Source of the DNA: DATCZS01 sp036525795
GTDB taxonomy: Bacteria > Actinomycetota > Acidimicrobiia > Spongiisociales > ZC4RG35
Assembly: GCA_036525795.1 (NCBI GenBank)
Contig: DATCZS010000055.1
Location: 1-57,877 of the forward strand
DNA: 57,877 bases
Direction of reading: 5' to 3'
Position 1 is the first letter of the stretch; the number at the start of each line of letters is the position of its first letter. Of this stretch, positions 48,336 to 56,151 are shown piece by piece. A program made the position numbers and the translations under genes. Under the pieces are notes generated by a model. That model was not told where the DNA came from and did not search any database. It saw nothing but the letters and a program-made list of their open reading frames with translations.

Positions 48336-48460
48336 AGTCCCTCCTCGATCGCAGTGCCGCCGACCTTACCCGTCGCGGACCGACGCGGGGTGTCGGGAAG
48401 GGGAGGGGAGGGGCTCGCCGTGGGACGTTCGCCTCATTCTGTGGAAAAAGATGTCGCAAA

Positions 48461-48484
48461 GTGTTGACAAGTGGCACTGAGTGG
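48461..48484 (+). promoter_or_regulatory. MraZ binding boxes
   Basis: GTG(T/G) boxes occur at exactly 10-bp spacing: AAAGTGT (48461), CAAGTGG (48471) and TGAGTGG (48481). A further GTGG is at 48441. This fits the spaced direct repeats bound by MraZ upstream of its own operon and overlaps the -35 element. Confidence 0.7.
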
Positions 48485-48492
48485 GGGAATAT
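48464..48492 (+). promoter_or_regulatory. mraZ promoter
   Basis: A perfect TTGACA (48464-48469), 17 bp and GAATAT (48487-48492). It should drive the dcw operon with a 5' UTR of about 65 nt. It is embedded in the MraZ boxes, which implies autorepression. Confidence 0.7.
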
Positions 48493-48563
48493 GTCGCCCA
48501 CGACGACAGCAGTACCCACCCGATGGGATCCGGTGGGGCGGAGCAGGACAGGAACGGCGTGGC

Positions 48564-48995
48564 GTGTTTCTTGGAGAGAACAGACACAACGTTGACGGGA
48601 AGGGGCGCATCGTCCTCCCGAGGCGGTATCGCCCGCAACTGCCCGAAGGCTGTGTCGTCACCAAGGGAAGGGACGGTCAGCTCATGATCTATCCCCCCAC
48701 CGTGTACGAGGCGCGCGCCCAGGAAGTCATGGGCCGCACCCAGGACAAGGCGGGCCGCCGCTTCGCCCGCACCTTCTTCGCCGCCGCCGATGAACTCGAG
48801 CCAGACAGCGCCGGCCGACTCTTGATCCGTGAGGAGCTGCGCCAGTTCGCCGAGCTCGCACTCGGAAGCGAAGCCGTCGTGATCGGTGTCTTCGATCACA
48901 TCGAGGTGTGGAACACCGACCGATACGACGCCCAGATCGAGCTGGCGGAGGAGGAGTACATGGCAGACGACGAGGAGGACGATCCGAGGCATTGA
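48564..48995 (+). CDS. mraZ: MraZ transcriptional regulator
   Basis: MraZ has 143 residues with two AbrB-like domains, each with the D-x2-G-R motif: VDGKGRIVLPRRYR at the start and PDSAGRLLIREELR in the middle. MraZ binds repeats upstream of its own gene and represses the dcw cluster. The GTG at 48564 gives the family N-terminus (V)FLGENRHNVDGKGR; longer upstream reading has no support. It is the first gene of the division and cell wall operon. Confidence 0.95.
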   Translation: MFLGENRHNVDGKGRIVLPRRYRPQLPEGCVVTKGRDGQLMIYPPTVYEARAQEVMGRTQDKAGRRFARTFFAAADELEPDSAGRLLIREELRQFAELALGSEAVVIGVFDHIEVWNTDRYDAQIELAEEEYMADDEEDDPRH

Positions 48996-49014
48996 CGACG
49001 GCCGGTGTTGGGCA

Positions 49015-49111
49015 CTGACTCATCGCCAGCCCCCCGGAACCAAATGGGAGGCCCCTGACTCCGCCCGCTTCCACTTTGGTGCCAGCGCCCGGGGGGCTGG
49101 CCATGAGCCAG
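49015..49111 (+). ncRNA. structured RNA upstream of rsmH (mraW-motif candidate)
   Basis: The mraZ-rsmH spacer folds into one long hairpin. The outer stem CTGACTCAT/ATGAGCCAG (9 pairs, one mismatch) is followed by a perfect 13-bp stem GCCAGCCCCCCGG (49025-49037) with CCGGGGGGCTGGC (49089-49101). An internal loop, then ACCAAA/TTTGGT and TGGGAG/CTTCCA with a bulged C follow, closed by a 17-nt loop. An mraW RNA motif has been described upstream of mraW (rsmH) in actinobacteria; position fits, but I cannot check its consensus here. Confidence 0.7.
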
Positions 49112-49132
49112 ACCCGACCAGCGGATCGATGA
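49103..49132 (+). other. possible upstream ORF MSQTRPADR
   Basis: A ten-codon ORF begins inside the 3' arm of the structured RNA, after a GGGGGG tract that is base-paired in the fold, and stops 4 nt before the rsmH ATG. It could couple the RNA structure to rsmH translation. It may also be chance. Confidence 0.25.
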
Positions 49133-49136
49133 GGAG

Positions 49137-50054
49137 ATGGATCGGAACGAATATCACCGGCCGGTCCTCGCCGAGACAGTGGTCGAGATGCTGAGACCGG
49201 TGCGAGAGGGAATCGTGATCGACGCCACCTTCGGGGGCGGAGGTCACACGAAACGGCTTCTGGAAGCGATAGGAGGGGACGTGACGATCGTCGGCATCGA
49301 CCGTGACCCGGCGGCACGGGCACAGGCCGAACAGATCGGCGTCACGCTCCTTTCCGGCGACTTCGGCGACTTCGACCGCCTGCTCGACGAGGCGGGAATC
49401 GGACAGATCTCCGGCGTCCTGTTCGACTTCGGCATCTCCTCGCGCCAGGTCGACGACCCGGCTCGCGGATTCTCCTACCGCCAGGACGGCCCGCTCGACA
49501 TGCGGATGGACCCGACCCGCGGGGCCACCGCGGCAGACCTGGTGAACACCGCCGATCCCAGGGAACTGGCACGCATCCTGCGCGTCTACGGCGAGGAGCC
49601 GCTCGCCGAACGCATCGCGGCCGCCATCGTCGCCGGGCGTCCCTATCGCCGGACCCTCGAACTCGCAGAGGTGGTGGCGTCCTCGGTGCCTGCGGCCCGG
49701 CGGCGGGTGGGACATCCGGCCCGCAAGACATTCCAGGCGTTGCGGATCGCGGTGAACGGCGAACTCGAGGCCGTGCGCAATGGCCTCGACCAGGCACTCG
49801 CCCGGCTGTCGCCGGGAGGCCGATGCGTGACCATCGCCTATCACTCGCTCGAGGACCGCATCGTCAAGCAGCGGTTCGCCGACGGCGCCCGGGGTTGCAC
49901 CTGTCCGCCCGAGCTCCCGGTGTGCGGATGCGGGGCCACGCCGCAGCTCCGCGTGATCACCCCCAGAGCCGTCAAGCCGACACCGGAGGAAGTGGAATCC
50001 AATCCCCGGTCGCGTTCCGCCGTCCTGCGAGCGGTCGAGAAGGTGGCGGCGTGA
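49137..50054 (+). CDS. rsmH: 16S rRNA (cytosine1402-N4)-methyltransferase
   Basis: RsmH (MraW) has 305 residues. It methylates C1402 of 16S rRNA using SAM. Seen: HRPVLAETVVEML, the SAM loop IDATFGGGGHTKRLL, VLFDFGISSRQVDDPARGFSYRQDGPLDMRMD, NGELEAVRNGL and AYHSLEDRIVKQRF. The conserved CTCPPELPVCGCG near the C-terminus is also present. GAGGAG directly abuts the ATG, an unusually short spacing; the structured RNA upstream may influence initiation. The stop overlaps ftsL (GTGA). Confidence 0.96.
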   Translation: MDRNEYHRPVLAETVVEMLRPVREGIVIDATFGGGGHTKRLLEAIGGDVTIVGIDRDPAARAQAEQIGVTLLSGDFGDFDRLLDEAGIGQISGVLFDFGISSRQVDDPARGFSYRQDGPLDMRMDPTRGATAADLVNTADPRELARILRVYGEEPLAERIAAAIVAGRPYRRTLELAEVVASSVPAARRRVGHPARKTFQALRIAVNGELEAVRNGLDQALARLSPGGRCVTIAYHSLEDRIVKQRFADGARGCTCPPELPVCGCGATPQLRVITPRAVKPTPEEVESNPRSRSAVLRAVEKVAA

Positions 50055-50470
50055 CCGCCCGGTCCCTGCGGCAGCCGAGGACGGTCCAGCGCGGCCTCCG
50101 GGTGATTCCGGGAGCGGCCCGAAAGCGGGTCGTGGTGGCTCCCTGGGTGACGTTCTCCCTGGTGGTGGTGGTGGCGCTGTTCGGCATCGTGGTCGCCCGG
50201 ACCACCCTCGATCAGGGTGCGTTCGACCTCGCCGACCTCAATCGGAAGATCGCCGAGGCGGAGGTCTCCAACCAGCGACTTCGCCTGGAGATCGCCCGGC
50301 TCGAGAGCCCCGGGCGGGTGGCGCCGGCGGCCGAGGGTCTCGGTCTCGTCTACCCCACCGAGCGCGCCGTGCTGACCGTCGCGGGGATCGTGGTGCAATC
50401 CACGGATTCCGATCCCCGCTGGGCCACACTCGACCGCTACGCATCCGCCGCCTCCGAGGTGGCCCCGTGA
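50051..50470 (+). CDS. ftsL: cell division protein FtsL-like
   Basis: The protein has 139 residues. A basic N-terminus, one membrane helix (about 36-56, APWVTFSLVVVVALFGIVVA) and a short coiled coil (DLNRKIAEAEVSNQRLRLEIARLESPGRV) followed by AEGLGLVYPTERAVLTV. This is the FtsL/FtsB architecture, and the gene is in the ftsL position between rsmH and ftsI. Sequence conservation of FtsL is low, so the call rests on layout and context. Confidence 0.85.
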   Translation: MTARSLRQPRTVQRGLRVIPGAARKRVVVAPWVTFSLVVVVALFGIVVARTTLDQGAFDLADLNRKIAEAEVSNQRLRLEIARLESPGRVAPAAEGLGLVYPTERAVLTVAGIVVQSTDSDPRWATLDRYASAASEVAP

Positions 50471-50559
50471 TGGTTCCTCAGCCATCCGAATCCCGACGAG
50501 TCGCTGGCGTCGGGCGGGTGAGCGCATCGCGCCCGCCTTCCCGCCGTCGGGAGATCTGA
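50470..50559 (+). other. mini-ORF bridging ftsL and ftsI
   Basis: A 30-codon ORF starts with the ATG that overlaps the ftsL stop (TGATG) and ends with TGA one base before the ftsI ATG. The peptide MVPQPSESRRVAGVGRVSASR... is basic and without motifs. It may carry ribosomes from ftsL to ftsI, or be chance. Confidence 0.3.
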
Positions 50560-50560
50560 C

Positions 50561-52324
50561 ATGGCGGCGCGGCGTGCCGCGCGTGCCGGGTCTGTCGATC
50601 AGCGCCGGCTGGTGCTCTTTGGAATCGTGCTCCTCGCCGTCTGGATGGGACTGGGGTACCGGCTGTTCATGGTTCAGGTCGTGCAGGCCGCCGAATACGA
50701 ACAGCAGGGGCTCGACCAGCGGCTGACGAGGAGGACGATCGCCCCCGTGAGGGGGACCATGTTCGACCGCAGCGGCAATCCGCTGGCGATGACGGTGGAG
50801 GCGGTCTCCATCTACGTGGTGCCCGACCTGGTGTCGGACCCCGTCTACACCTCCCAACAGGTGGCGGCCATCACCGGGACGGATTGGAAGCCGATGTACG
50901 AGCGGATCCTCCGGGGGGGCCAGTTCGCCTACATGGTGCGGCAGGTGGAGGCAAACGTCGCAGCCCGGGTCGAAGCGCTGGGCCTCCCCGAGCTGGGGTT
51001 CCTGCCCGAACCGAAGCGGGTCTACCCGGACGGCTCGATCGCCGGCGCCGTCGTGGGGATGGTGCGCCTCGATGCCAACGACCTGGGCGAGGGTGAGCGT
51101 TTCGGTCTCGAAGGTCTCGAATACGTCTACGACGACATCCTGGGTGGTCGGCCTGGCGAGCTGGTGTTCGAAAGCGACATCAAGGGCGTTCCCATTCCGC
51201 AGGCCCAGCGCACGGTGGTCCCCGCCATCCCCGGCGACGACCTGGTCACCACCATCGACCTGTCGCTGCAGTATCACGCCTACGAGACGTGCGAGCGGAC
51301 CGTCGAGCTCACCGGGGCGCTGTCCTGCTGGGCGGTCGTCTTGCACGCCGAGACGGGCGAGGTGCTGGCGATGGCGGGCAGTCCCGGGTTCGACCCGGAA
51401 GCCCGGAGATCGCTGCGGGAAGGCGGAGTGTTCGAGAACTTCGTGATCCGGGGAACCTACGAACCCGGCTCGACTCAGAAGTTGATCACCTTCGCCGCAG
51501 CGCTGGACAGCGGTGCCGCACGGGTCGATGACGTGATCGGACGGGTGGCGGATCGATACGAGGTCACACCGGGAGCGTGCGAGTCTCGCACCGACGACAT
51601 CTACGGGTGCTTCGGCGATTTCGCCCCGCACGAGACGAAGGACATGTCGGTCGCCGAGATCTTCACGGTCTCATCCAACGTGGGAACGATCCGCGTGGAG
51701 GAGCGGTTGCCGGACGGCCTCCTCGAGACCTACCTCGACCGCTTCGGATTCGGCGCCGTCACGGGCGTGGACTTCAGCGGTGAGGCGGTGGGCTCCATCA
51801 GCATCCCGGCGGGGTGCAGCTCGTGCGCGGCGTCGGTCGCGATCGGCTATTCGGTGGCGGTGACGCCGCTGCAGATGGCCGCGGCGTACGCGGCGATCGC
51901 CAACGACGGGGTGTGGACACAACCGCACCTTGTGGCCTCCCGGGTGGATGTCGACGGGCGCTCGATCGCGATCGAACCCGAGCGCCGCCAGGTCGTCTCG
52001 GAGGGAACCGCCTGGACGATGCGTCAGCTTCTCGCCCGGGTGGTGGCCCAGGGCACCGGGATCAAGGCCCAGGTCCCGGGCTACCGGGTGGGCGGCAAGA
52101 CCGGAACCGCCGACAAGATCGTCGACGGCAGCTACATCGACGAGACGATGGCGAGCTTCGTCGGCATGGCTCCCATCGACGACCCCAAGGTCGTGGTGGC
52201 GGTCGTGGTCGACGCCCCCTCGTACGAATTCCGGACCGGGGGTTCGGCTGCCGCCCCTGCGTTCGCCGAGATCATGCAGGCGGCGCTTCACACTCTGGGA
52301 GTACCACCGGATGCCACCGGGTGA
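50561..52324 (+). CDS. ftsI: penicillin-binding protein, division transpeptidase
   Basis: FtsI has 587 residues, a class B PBP that cross-links septal peptidoglycan. A short cytoplasmic N-terminus, one membrane helix (about 19-37), a pedestal domain with RRTIAPVRGTMFDRSGNPLAMT, then the transpeptidase. Active-site motifs: S304-T-Q-K307, S371-S-N373 and K513-T-G-T. The SxxK tetrad has Gln where Met or Phe is more common. Six cysteines lie in the extracytoplasmic domain. The stop overlaps the murE start by 14 nt. Confidence 0.95.
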   Translation: MAARRAARAGSVDQRRLVLFGIVLLAVWMGLGYRLFMVQVVQAAEYEQQGLDQRLTRRTIAPVRGTMFDRSGNPLAMTVEAVSIYVVPDLVSDPVYTSQQVAAITGTDWKPMYERILRGGQFAYMVRQVEANVAARVEALGLPELGFLPEPKRVYPDGSIAGAVVGMVRLDANDLGEGERFGLEGLEYVYDDILGGRPGELVFESDIKGVPIPQAQRTVVPAIPGDDLVTTIDLSLQYHAYETCERTVELTGALSCWAVVLHAETGEVLAMAGSPGFDPEARRSLREGGVFENFVIRGTYEPGSTQKLITFAAALDSGAARVDDVIGRVADRYEVTPGACESRTDDIYGCFGDFAPHETKDMSVAEIFTVSSNVGTIRVEERLPDGLLETYLDRFGFGAVTGVDFSGEAVGSISIPAGCSSCAASVAIGYSVAVTPLQMAAAYAAIANDGVWTQPHLVASRVDVDGRSIAIEPERRQVVSEGTAWTMRQLLARVVAQGTGIKAQVPGYRVGGKTGTADKIVDGSYIDETMASFVGMAPIDDPKVVVAVVVDAPSYEFRTGGSAAAPAFAEIMQAALHTLGVPPDATG

Positions 52325-53798
52325 GCGACTCGACGCCCTGGCGGCGTTGGTGGGCGGCCGGGTGATCGGCGACCCCGGTCTCATCGTGGGCGACGTCACC
52401 CACGACAGTCGTCAGGCAGGCCCGGGAAGCGCCTTCGTGGCGATCCGCGGGTACAGCGTCGACGGACACGACTTCGTGAACGCGGCGGTCGAACGGGGTG
52501 CGAGCGCGCTGGTGGTGGAGACCGAGCAACCCACCGCCGTGCCACAGCTGGTGGTGGGCGACACGCGGGCGGCGCTCGGCCCGCTCTCGGCAGCGGTGCA
52601 CGGGAATCCGTCCGCCCGGGTTCCGGTGGTGGGCGTCACGGGCACCAACGGGAAGACCTCCGTCACGTTCCTCATCGAGTCGATCGCCACCGCCGCTGGC
52701 CTCCGTCCCGGTCTGATCGGGACAGTCCAGACCCGCATCGGGGACGAGAGGATCCCCACGCTGCGCACCACCCCCGAGGCGTCCGATTTCCAGCGCCTGC
52801 TCTCGACGATGGTCGAGCGGGGCGCCGATCTGGTCGTGTGCGAGGTGTCGTCGCACGCACTGCGGCTCGGCCGGGTGGACGCGACACACTTCGAGGTGGT
52901 GGCGTTCACCAATCTCAGCCAGGATCATCTCGACTTCCACACAGACATGGAGGACTACTACCGGGCCAAGGCGACGCTGTTCGACTCCAGCCGCGCCGGG
53001 CGCGGTGTGGTCTGGGTCGACGACCCGGCCGGACGGCGTCTGGTGGACGAGGCCACCATCCCGGTCGTCACCGTGGGAACCTCGGCCGACGCCGACGTGG
53101 TCGTGGAGGTGAAGGGTATGGACCTGACGGGAAGCGGCTTCGTCCTCCGGCCGACCGCACTCGCGCAGGCTCCCGAGATCGAACACCTGGCAGGGGAGTT
53201 CCGGATTCCGATCGCGGGAGCCTTCAACGTGGCCAATGCTGCGATCGCCGCCACATGTGCTGCCCTCTGCGGGGTGGATGGAGGATCGATTCGATCGGGT
53301 CTGGCCGCCCCGGCCAGCATCCCGGGCCGGTTCGAGCTCGTGTCCGGGGACGACCCCATCCACGTCATCGTCGACTACGCCCACACCCCGGCCGGGATCG
53401 CCGGGGTGATCGAAGCGGCGCGAGGGCTGGTGACCGGGCGGGTGCTGTGTGTGTTCGGCGCAGGCGGCGACCGCGATCGGACGAAACGACCCGGCATGGG
53501 GGCAGCGGCGGCAGCGGCGGACATCGTGGTGGTCACCTCGGACAATCCGAGAAACGAGGATCCGGCTGCCATCATCGACCAGGTGTTGGAGGGCATTCCG
53601 GACCATCCCCATGTCGAGCGCCACGAGGACCGGGCGCAGGCAATCGATCGCGCCATCGATCTCGCCGCCGCGGGCGACGTCGTGCTGGTGCTCGGCAAGG
53701 GGCACGAACGAGGTCAGGAGATCGCCGGGCGCATGATCCCCTTCGATGATCGCATGACTGCCAGGGCGTCGCTGTTCCGCAAGGGGAGCGAACGATGA
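52311..53798 (+). CDS. murE: UDP-MurNAc-tripeptide ligase
   Basis: MurE has 495 residues and adds the third stem-peptide residue to UDP-MurNAc-L-Ala-D-Glu. ATP loop GTNGKT at 111-116, EVSSHALRLGRV, NLSQDHLDFHTDMEDYYRAKATLF and VDYAHTPAGI. The specificity motif D411-N-P-R414 indicates meso-diaminopimelate rather than lysine. It begins inside ftsI and its stop overlaps mraY (ATGA). It is a single MurE, not a MurE-MurF fusion. Confidence 0.96.
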   Translation: MPPGERLDALAALVGGRVIGDPGLIVGDVTHDSRQAGPGSAFVAIRGYSVDGHDFVNAAVERGASALVVETEQPTAVPQLVVGDTRAALGPLSAAVHGNPSARVPVVGVTGTNGKTSVTFLIESIATAAGLRPGLIGTVQTRIGDERIPTLRTTPEASDFQRLLSTMVERGADLVVCEVSSHALRLGRVDATHFEVVAFTNLSQDHLDFHTDMEDYYRAKATLFDSSRAGRGVVWVDDPAGRRLVDEATIPVVTVGTSADADVVVEVKGMDLTGSGFVLRPTALAQAPEIEHLAGEFRIPIAGAFNVANAAIAATCAALCGVDGGSIRSGLAAPASIPGRFELVSGDDPIHVIVDYAHTPAGIAGVIEAARGLVTGRVLCVFGAGGDRDRTKRPGMGAAAAAADIVVVTSDNPRNEDPAAIIDQVLEGIPDHPHVERHEDRAQAIDRAIDLAAAGDVVLVLGKGHERGQEIAGRMIPFDDRMTARASLFRKGSER

Positions 53799-54850
53799 TC
53801 GCCCTGCTGATCGCCGGGGCCATCGGGATCGTCGCCTCGATTCTCGGCACCCCCATCGCCATCCGCATCCTGCGCAGACGGGAGATCGGTCAGTTCATTC
53901 AGGAGGAGATCGAAGGGCACCGCCACAAGCAGGGCACCCCCACCATGGGCGGCGTGGTGTTCGTCCCTGCGGTGGTCATCGCGTACCTGGCGGCGCACGT
54001 CCGGCTGTGGACGCCGGCGACCGGGGTCACCTTCGACGTCGAGGCGCTGGAGTCCGGTGGACTGCTCGCCTTGCTCGCGCTCGTCGGGATGGCCTCGATC
54101 GGGTTCTTGGACGATCTCGTCAAGTACACCAGGAAGCGCTCGCTGGGGCTGAACAAGCGCGCCAAGTTCGGCGGTCAGCTCGGCATTTCCGCCCTCTTCG
54201 CATGGGGCGCAGGCGCCGCCGGCGTCTCGACGGAACTGGCGTTCGCCAGACCGCTGGGGCTCGACCTGGGCGTGTTCTTCGTGGTGTTGGTGCTGTTGAT
54301 GCTCACCGGAGCGGCCAACGGAGCCAACCTCGCAGACGGGATGGACGGGTTGGCGGCGGGTTCCGGCGCGCTGATGTTCGGGGCGTACACGATCATCGCC
54401 TTCTGGCAGTGGAGGAACCCCGCGGCCTACCCCTCATCGACCGACCCCCGCGAGCTGGCCATCGTCGCCGCGGCCATGTTCGGCGCCATCCTCGGTTTCC
54501 TCTGGTGGAACGCGCCCCCTGCCCGGATCTTCATGGGCGACGTGGGCTCCAATGCCATCGGCGGGCTGCTCGCGGCGCTCGCCCTCCTCACCGGAACCCA
54601 TCTGCTGCTGATCGTGATCGCCGGTCTCTACGTCGCCGAGACGCTCTCGGTGATCGTTCAGGTGGCGAGCTTCAAGACCACCGGCAGGCGGGTGTTCCGC
54701 ATGGCGCCGTTCCATTTCCACTTCGATCTCGCCGGGTGGCCCGAGACGACGATCGTGATCAGGTTCTGGATCCTGGCGGGAATCGGAGTGGCGTTGGGGC
54801 TGGGGTTCTTCTACGCCGACTTCATCAGGGCGGGCGGTCTGCTCGGATGA
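53795..54850 (+). CDS. mraY: phospho-MurNAc-pentapeptide transferase
   Basis: MraY has 351 residues with about ten membrane helices. It transfers phospho-MurNAc-pentapeptide to undecaprenyl phosphate, making lipid I. Motifs: GHRHKQGTPTMGG, FLDDLVKYTRKRSLGLNKRAKFGGQ (Mg2+-binding DD), NGANLADGMDGLAAG and GDVGSNAIGG, and PFHFHFDLAGWPETTIVIRFW. It directly follows murE, where murF would be expected. Confidence 0.96.
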   Translation: MIALLIAGAIGIVASILGTPIAIRILRRREIGQFIQEEIEGHRHKQGTPTMGGVVFVPAVVIAYLAAHVRLWTPATGVTFDVEALESGGLLALLALVGMASIGFLDDLVKYTRKRSLGLNKRAKFGGQLGISALFAWGAGAAGVSTELAFARPLGLDLGVFFVVLVLLMLTGAANGANLADGMDGLAAGSGALMFGAYTIIAFWQWRNPAAYPSSTDPRELAIVAAAMFGAILGFLWWNAPPARIFMGDVGSNAIGGLLAALALLTGTHLLLIVIAGLYVAETLSVIVQVASFKTTGRRVFRMAPFHFHFDLAGWPETTIVIRFWILAGIGVALGLGFFYADFIRAGGLLG

Positions 54851-56151
54851 GGACGCTGGTCCTGGGGGCGGCGATGTCGGGGATGGCGGCCGCCGGGTTG
54901 GCACAGAGACTGGGTCATGCCGTCACCGTCTTCGACGAGCGGCCGGATGCCGCCGCCGCCATTCTCGGGCACGGCTACGCCGCCGTCACCGGTCGCTGGG
55001 ACCGGACCGTTCTGGACGGGTTCGACCTGGCGGTGACCAGCCCCGGGTTCCCGGAACGCTCACTCCCGATCACAGAGATCATCGAATCGGGGCTCCCGCT
55101 GATCTCGGAGCTCGAGTTCGGATGGCGCGAACTCGGGGTGCCCACCGTTGCAGTGACGGGCACCAACGGCAAGACCACCGTCACGGGTCTGGTGGCCGAC
55201 ATGCTCTCGGCCTCCGGTCTCGGTGCACGGGCACTCGGGAACATCGGCGATCCGGTGAGCGGGGCGGTCGGAGCGGGGCTCGACTGGGCGGTGCTCGAGG
55301 CCTCCAGCTTCCAGCTCCGGTTCGTCGAGCGGTTTCACGCCCGCATCGCCGTGGTGACCAACGTCGCCCCCGATCACCTCGACTGGCACGGCTCGTTCGA
55401 GTCCTACATCTCCGCCAAGGCGCGCATCGTCGAGCGGCAGGAGGAAGACGATCTCCTGGTGTTCGACGGTGACGACGACGGAGCGAGGAGGATCGCGTCG
55501 CTCGCACCGGGACGCACCGTGGAGGTGTCCGGCGTGCGGATCACCACCGACGGCTACGGACCCGAGACAGGGCGGCTCCATCTCGGGCCGTTGAGCGTGG
55601 AGCTCGATGCCGTCGGGGTCGACTCCCCGGCGTTCCTGATGGACCTGGCCGCCGCCGCCGCCGCCGCACTGGGAGCCGGCGCCACGCCGGAGGCGGTGGG
55701 GCGCATCGTCCGCGGCTTTCGGCCGGGAGCCCACCGCCGCCAGGTCGTGGCGGCATTCCGGGGCCTGACGTTCGTCGACGATTCCAAGGCATCGAACCCC
55801 CATGCGGCGCTGGCGGCGATACGCAGCTTCCCGTCGGTGGTGCTGATCGCCGGTGGCAGGGCGAAAGGACTGGATGTGCGACCCCTCGCCCACGAGCCGG
55901 CAGTCCGGGCGCTTGTGGCGATCGGCGAGGCGGGGCCCGACCTTCTCGAGGCGGCCGGGGAGCGAGGCATCCCCGCCGACAGCATGGAGCAGGCGGTGGC
56001 GCTGGCGGTGCGGGCCGCTCGCCCCGGAGACGTGGTGCTGCTCGCACCGGGATGCGCCAGCTGGGACATGTTCGAGTCATACGCAGCGAGAGGATCCGCG
56101 TTTTCGGCGGCCGTGCGAGCCATCATGGAGTCGGAGACGGCATCCCCATGA
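54847..56151 (+). CDS. murD: UDP-MurNAc-L-alanine:D-glutamate ligase
   Basis: MurD has 434 residues and adds D-glutamate to UDP-MurNAc-L-Ala. N-terminal Rossmann-like domain (TLVLGAAMSGMAAAGLAQ), ATP loop GTNGKT at 105-110, EASSFQLRF, NVAPDHLDWHGSFESYISAKARI, and the C-terminal DDSKASNPHAALAAI and LIAGGRAKG. The ATG overlaps the mraY stop and its own stop overlaps ftsW, both ATGA. Confidence 0.96.
   Translation: MRTLVLGAAMSGMAAAGLAQRLGHAVTVFDERPDAAAAILGHGYAAVTGRWDRTVLDGFDLAVTSPGFPERSLPITEIIESGLPLISELEFGWRELGVPTVAVTGTNGKTTVTGLVADMLSASGLGARALGNIGDPVSGAVGAGLDWAVLEASSFQLRFVERFHARIAVVTNVAPDHLDWHGSFESYISAKARIVERQEEDDLLVFDGDDDGARRIASLAPGRTVEVSGVRITTDGYGPETGRLHLGPLSVELDAVGVDSPAFLMDLAAAAAAALGAGATPEAVGRIVRGFRPGAHRRQVVAAFRGLTFVDDSKASNPHAALAAIRSFPSVVLIAGGRAKGLDVRPLAHEPAVRALVAIGEAGPDLLEAAGERGIPADSMEQAVALAVRAARPGDVVLLAPGCASWDMFESYAARGSAFSAAVRAIMESETASP

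Noticed and set aside
52311..53798. MurE fused with MurF to explain the missing murF
   Set aside because: Length (495 residues), a single ATP loop and a single DNPR motif show one MurE only.
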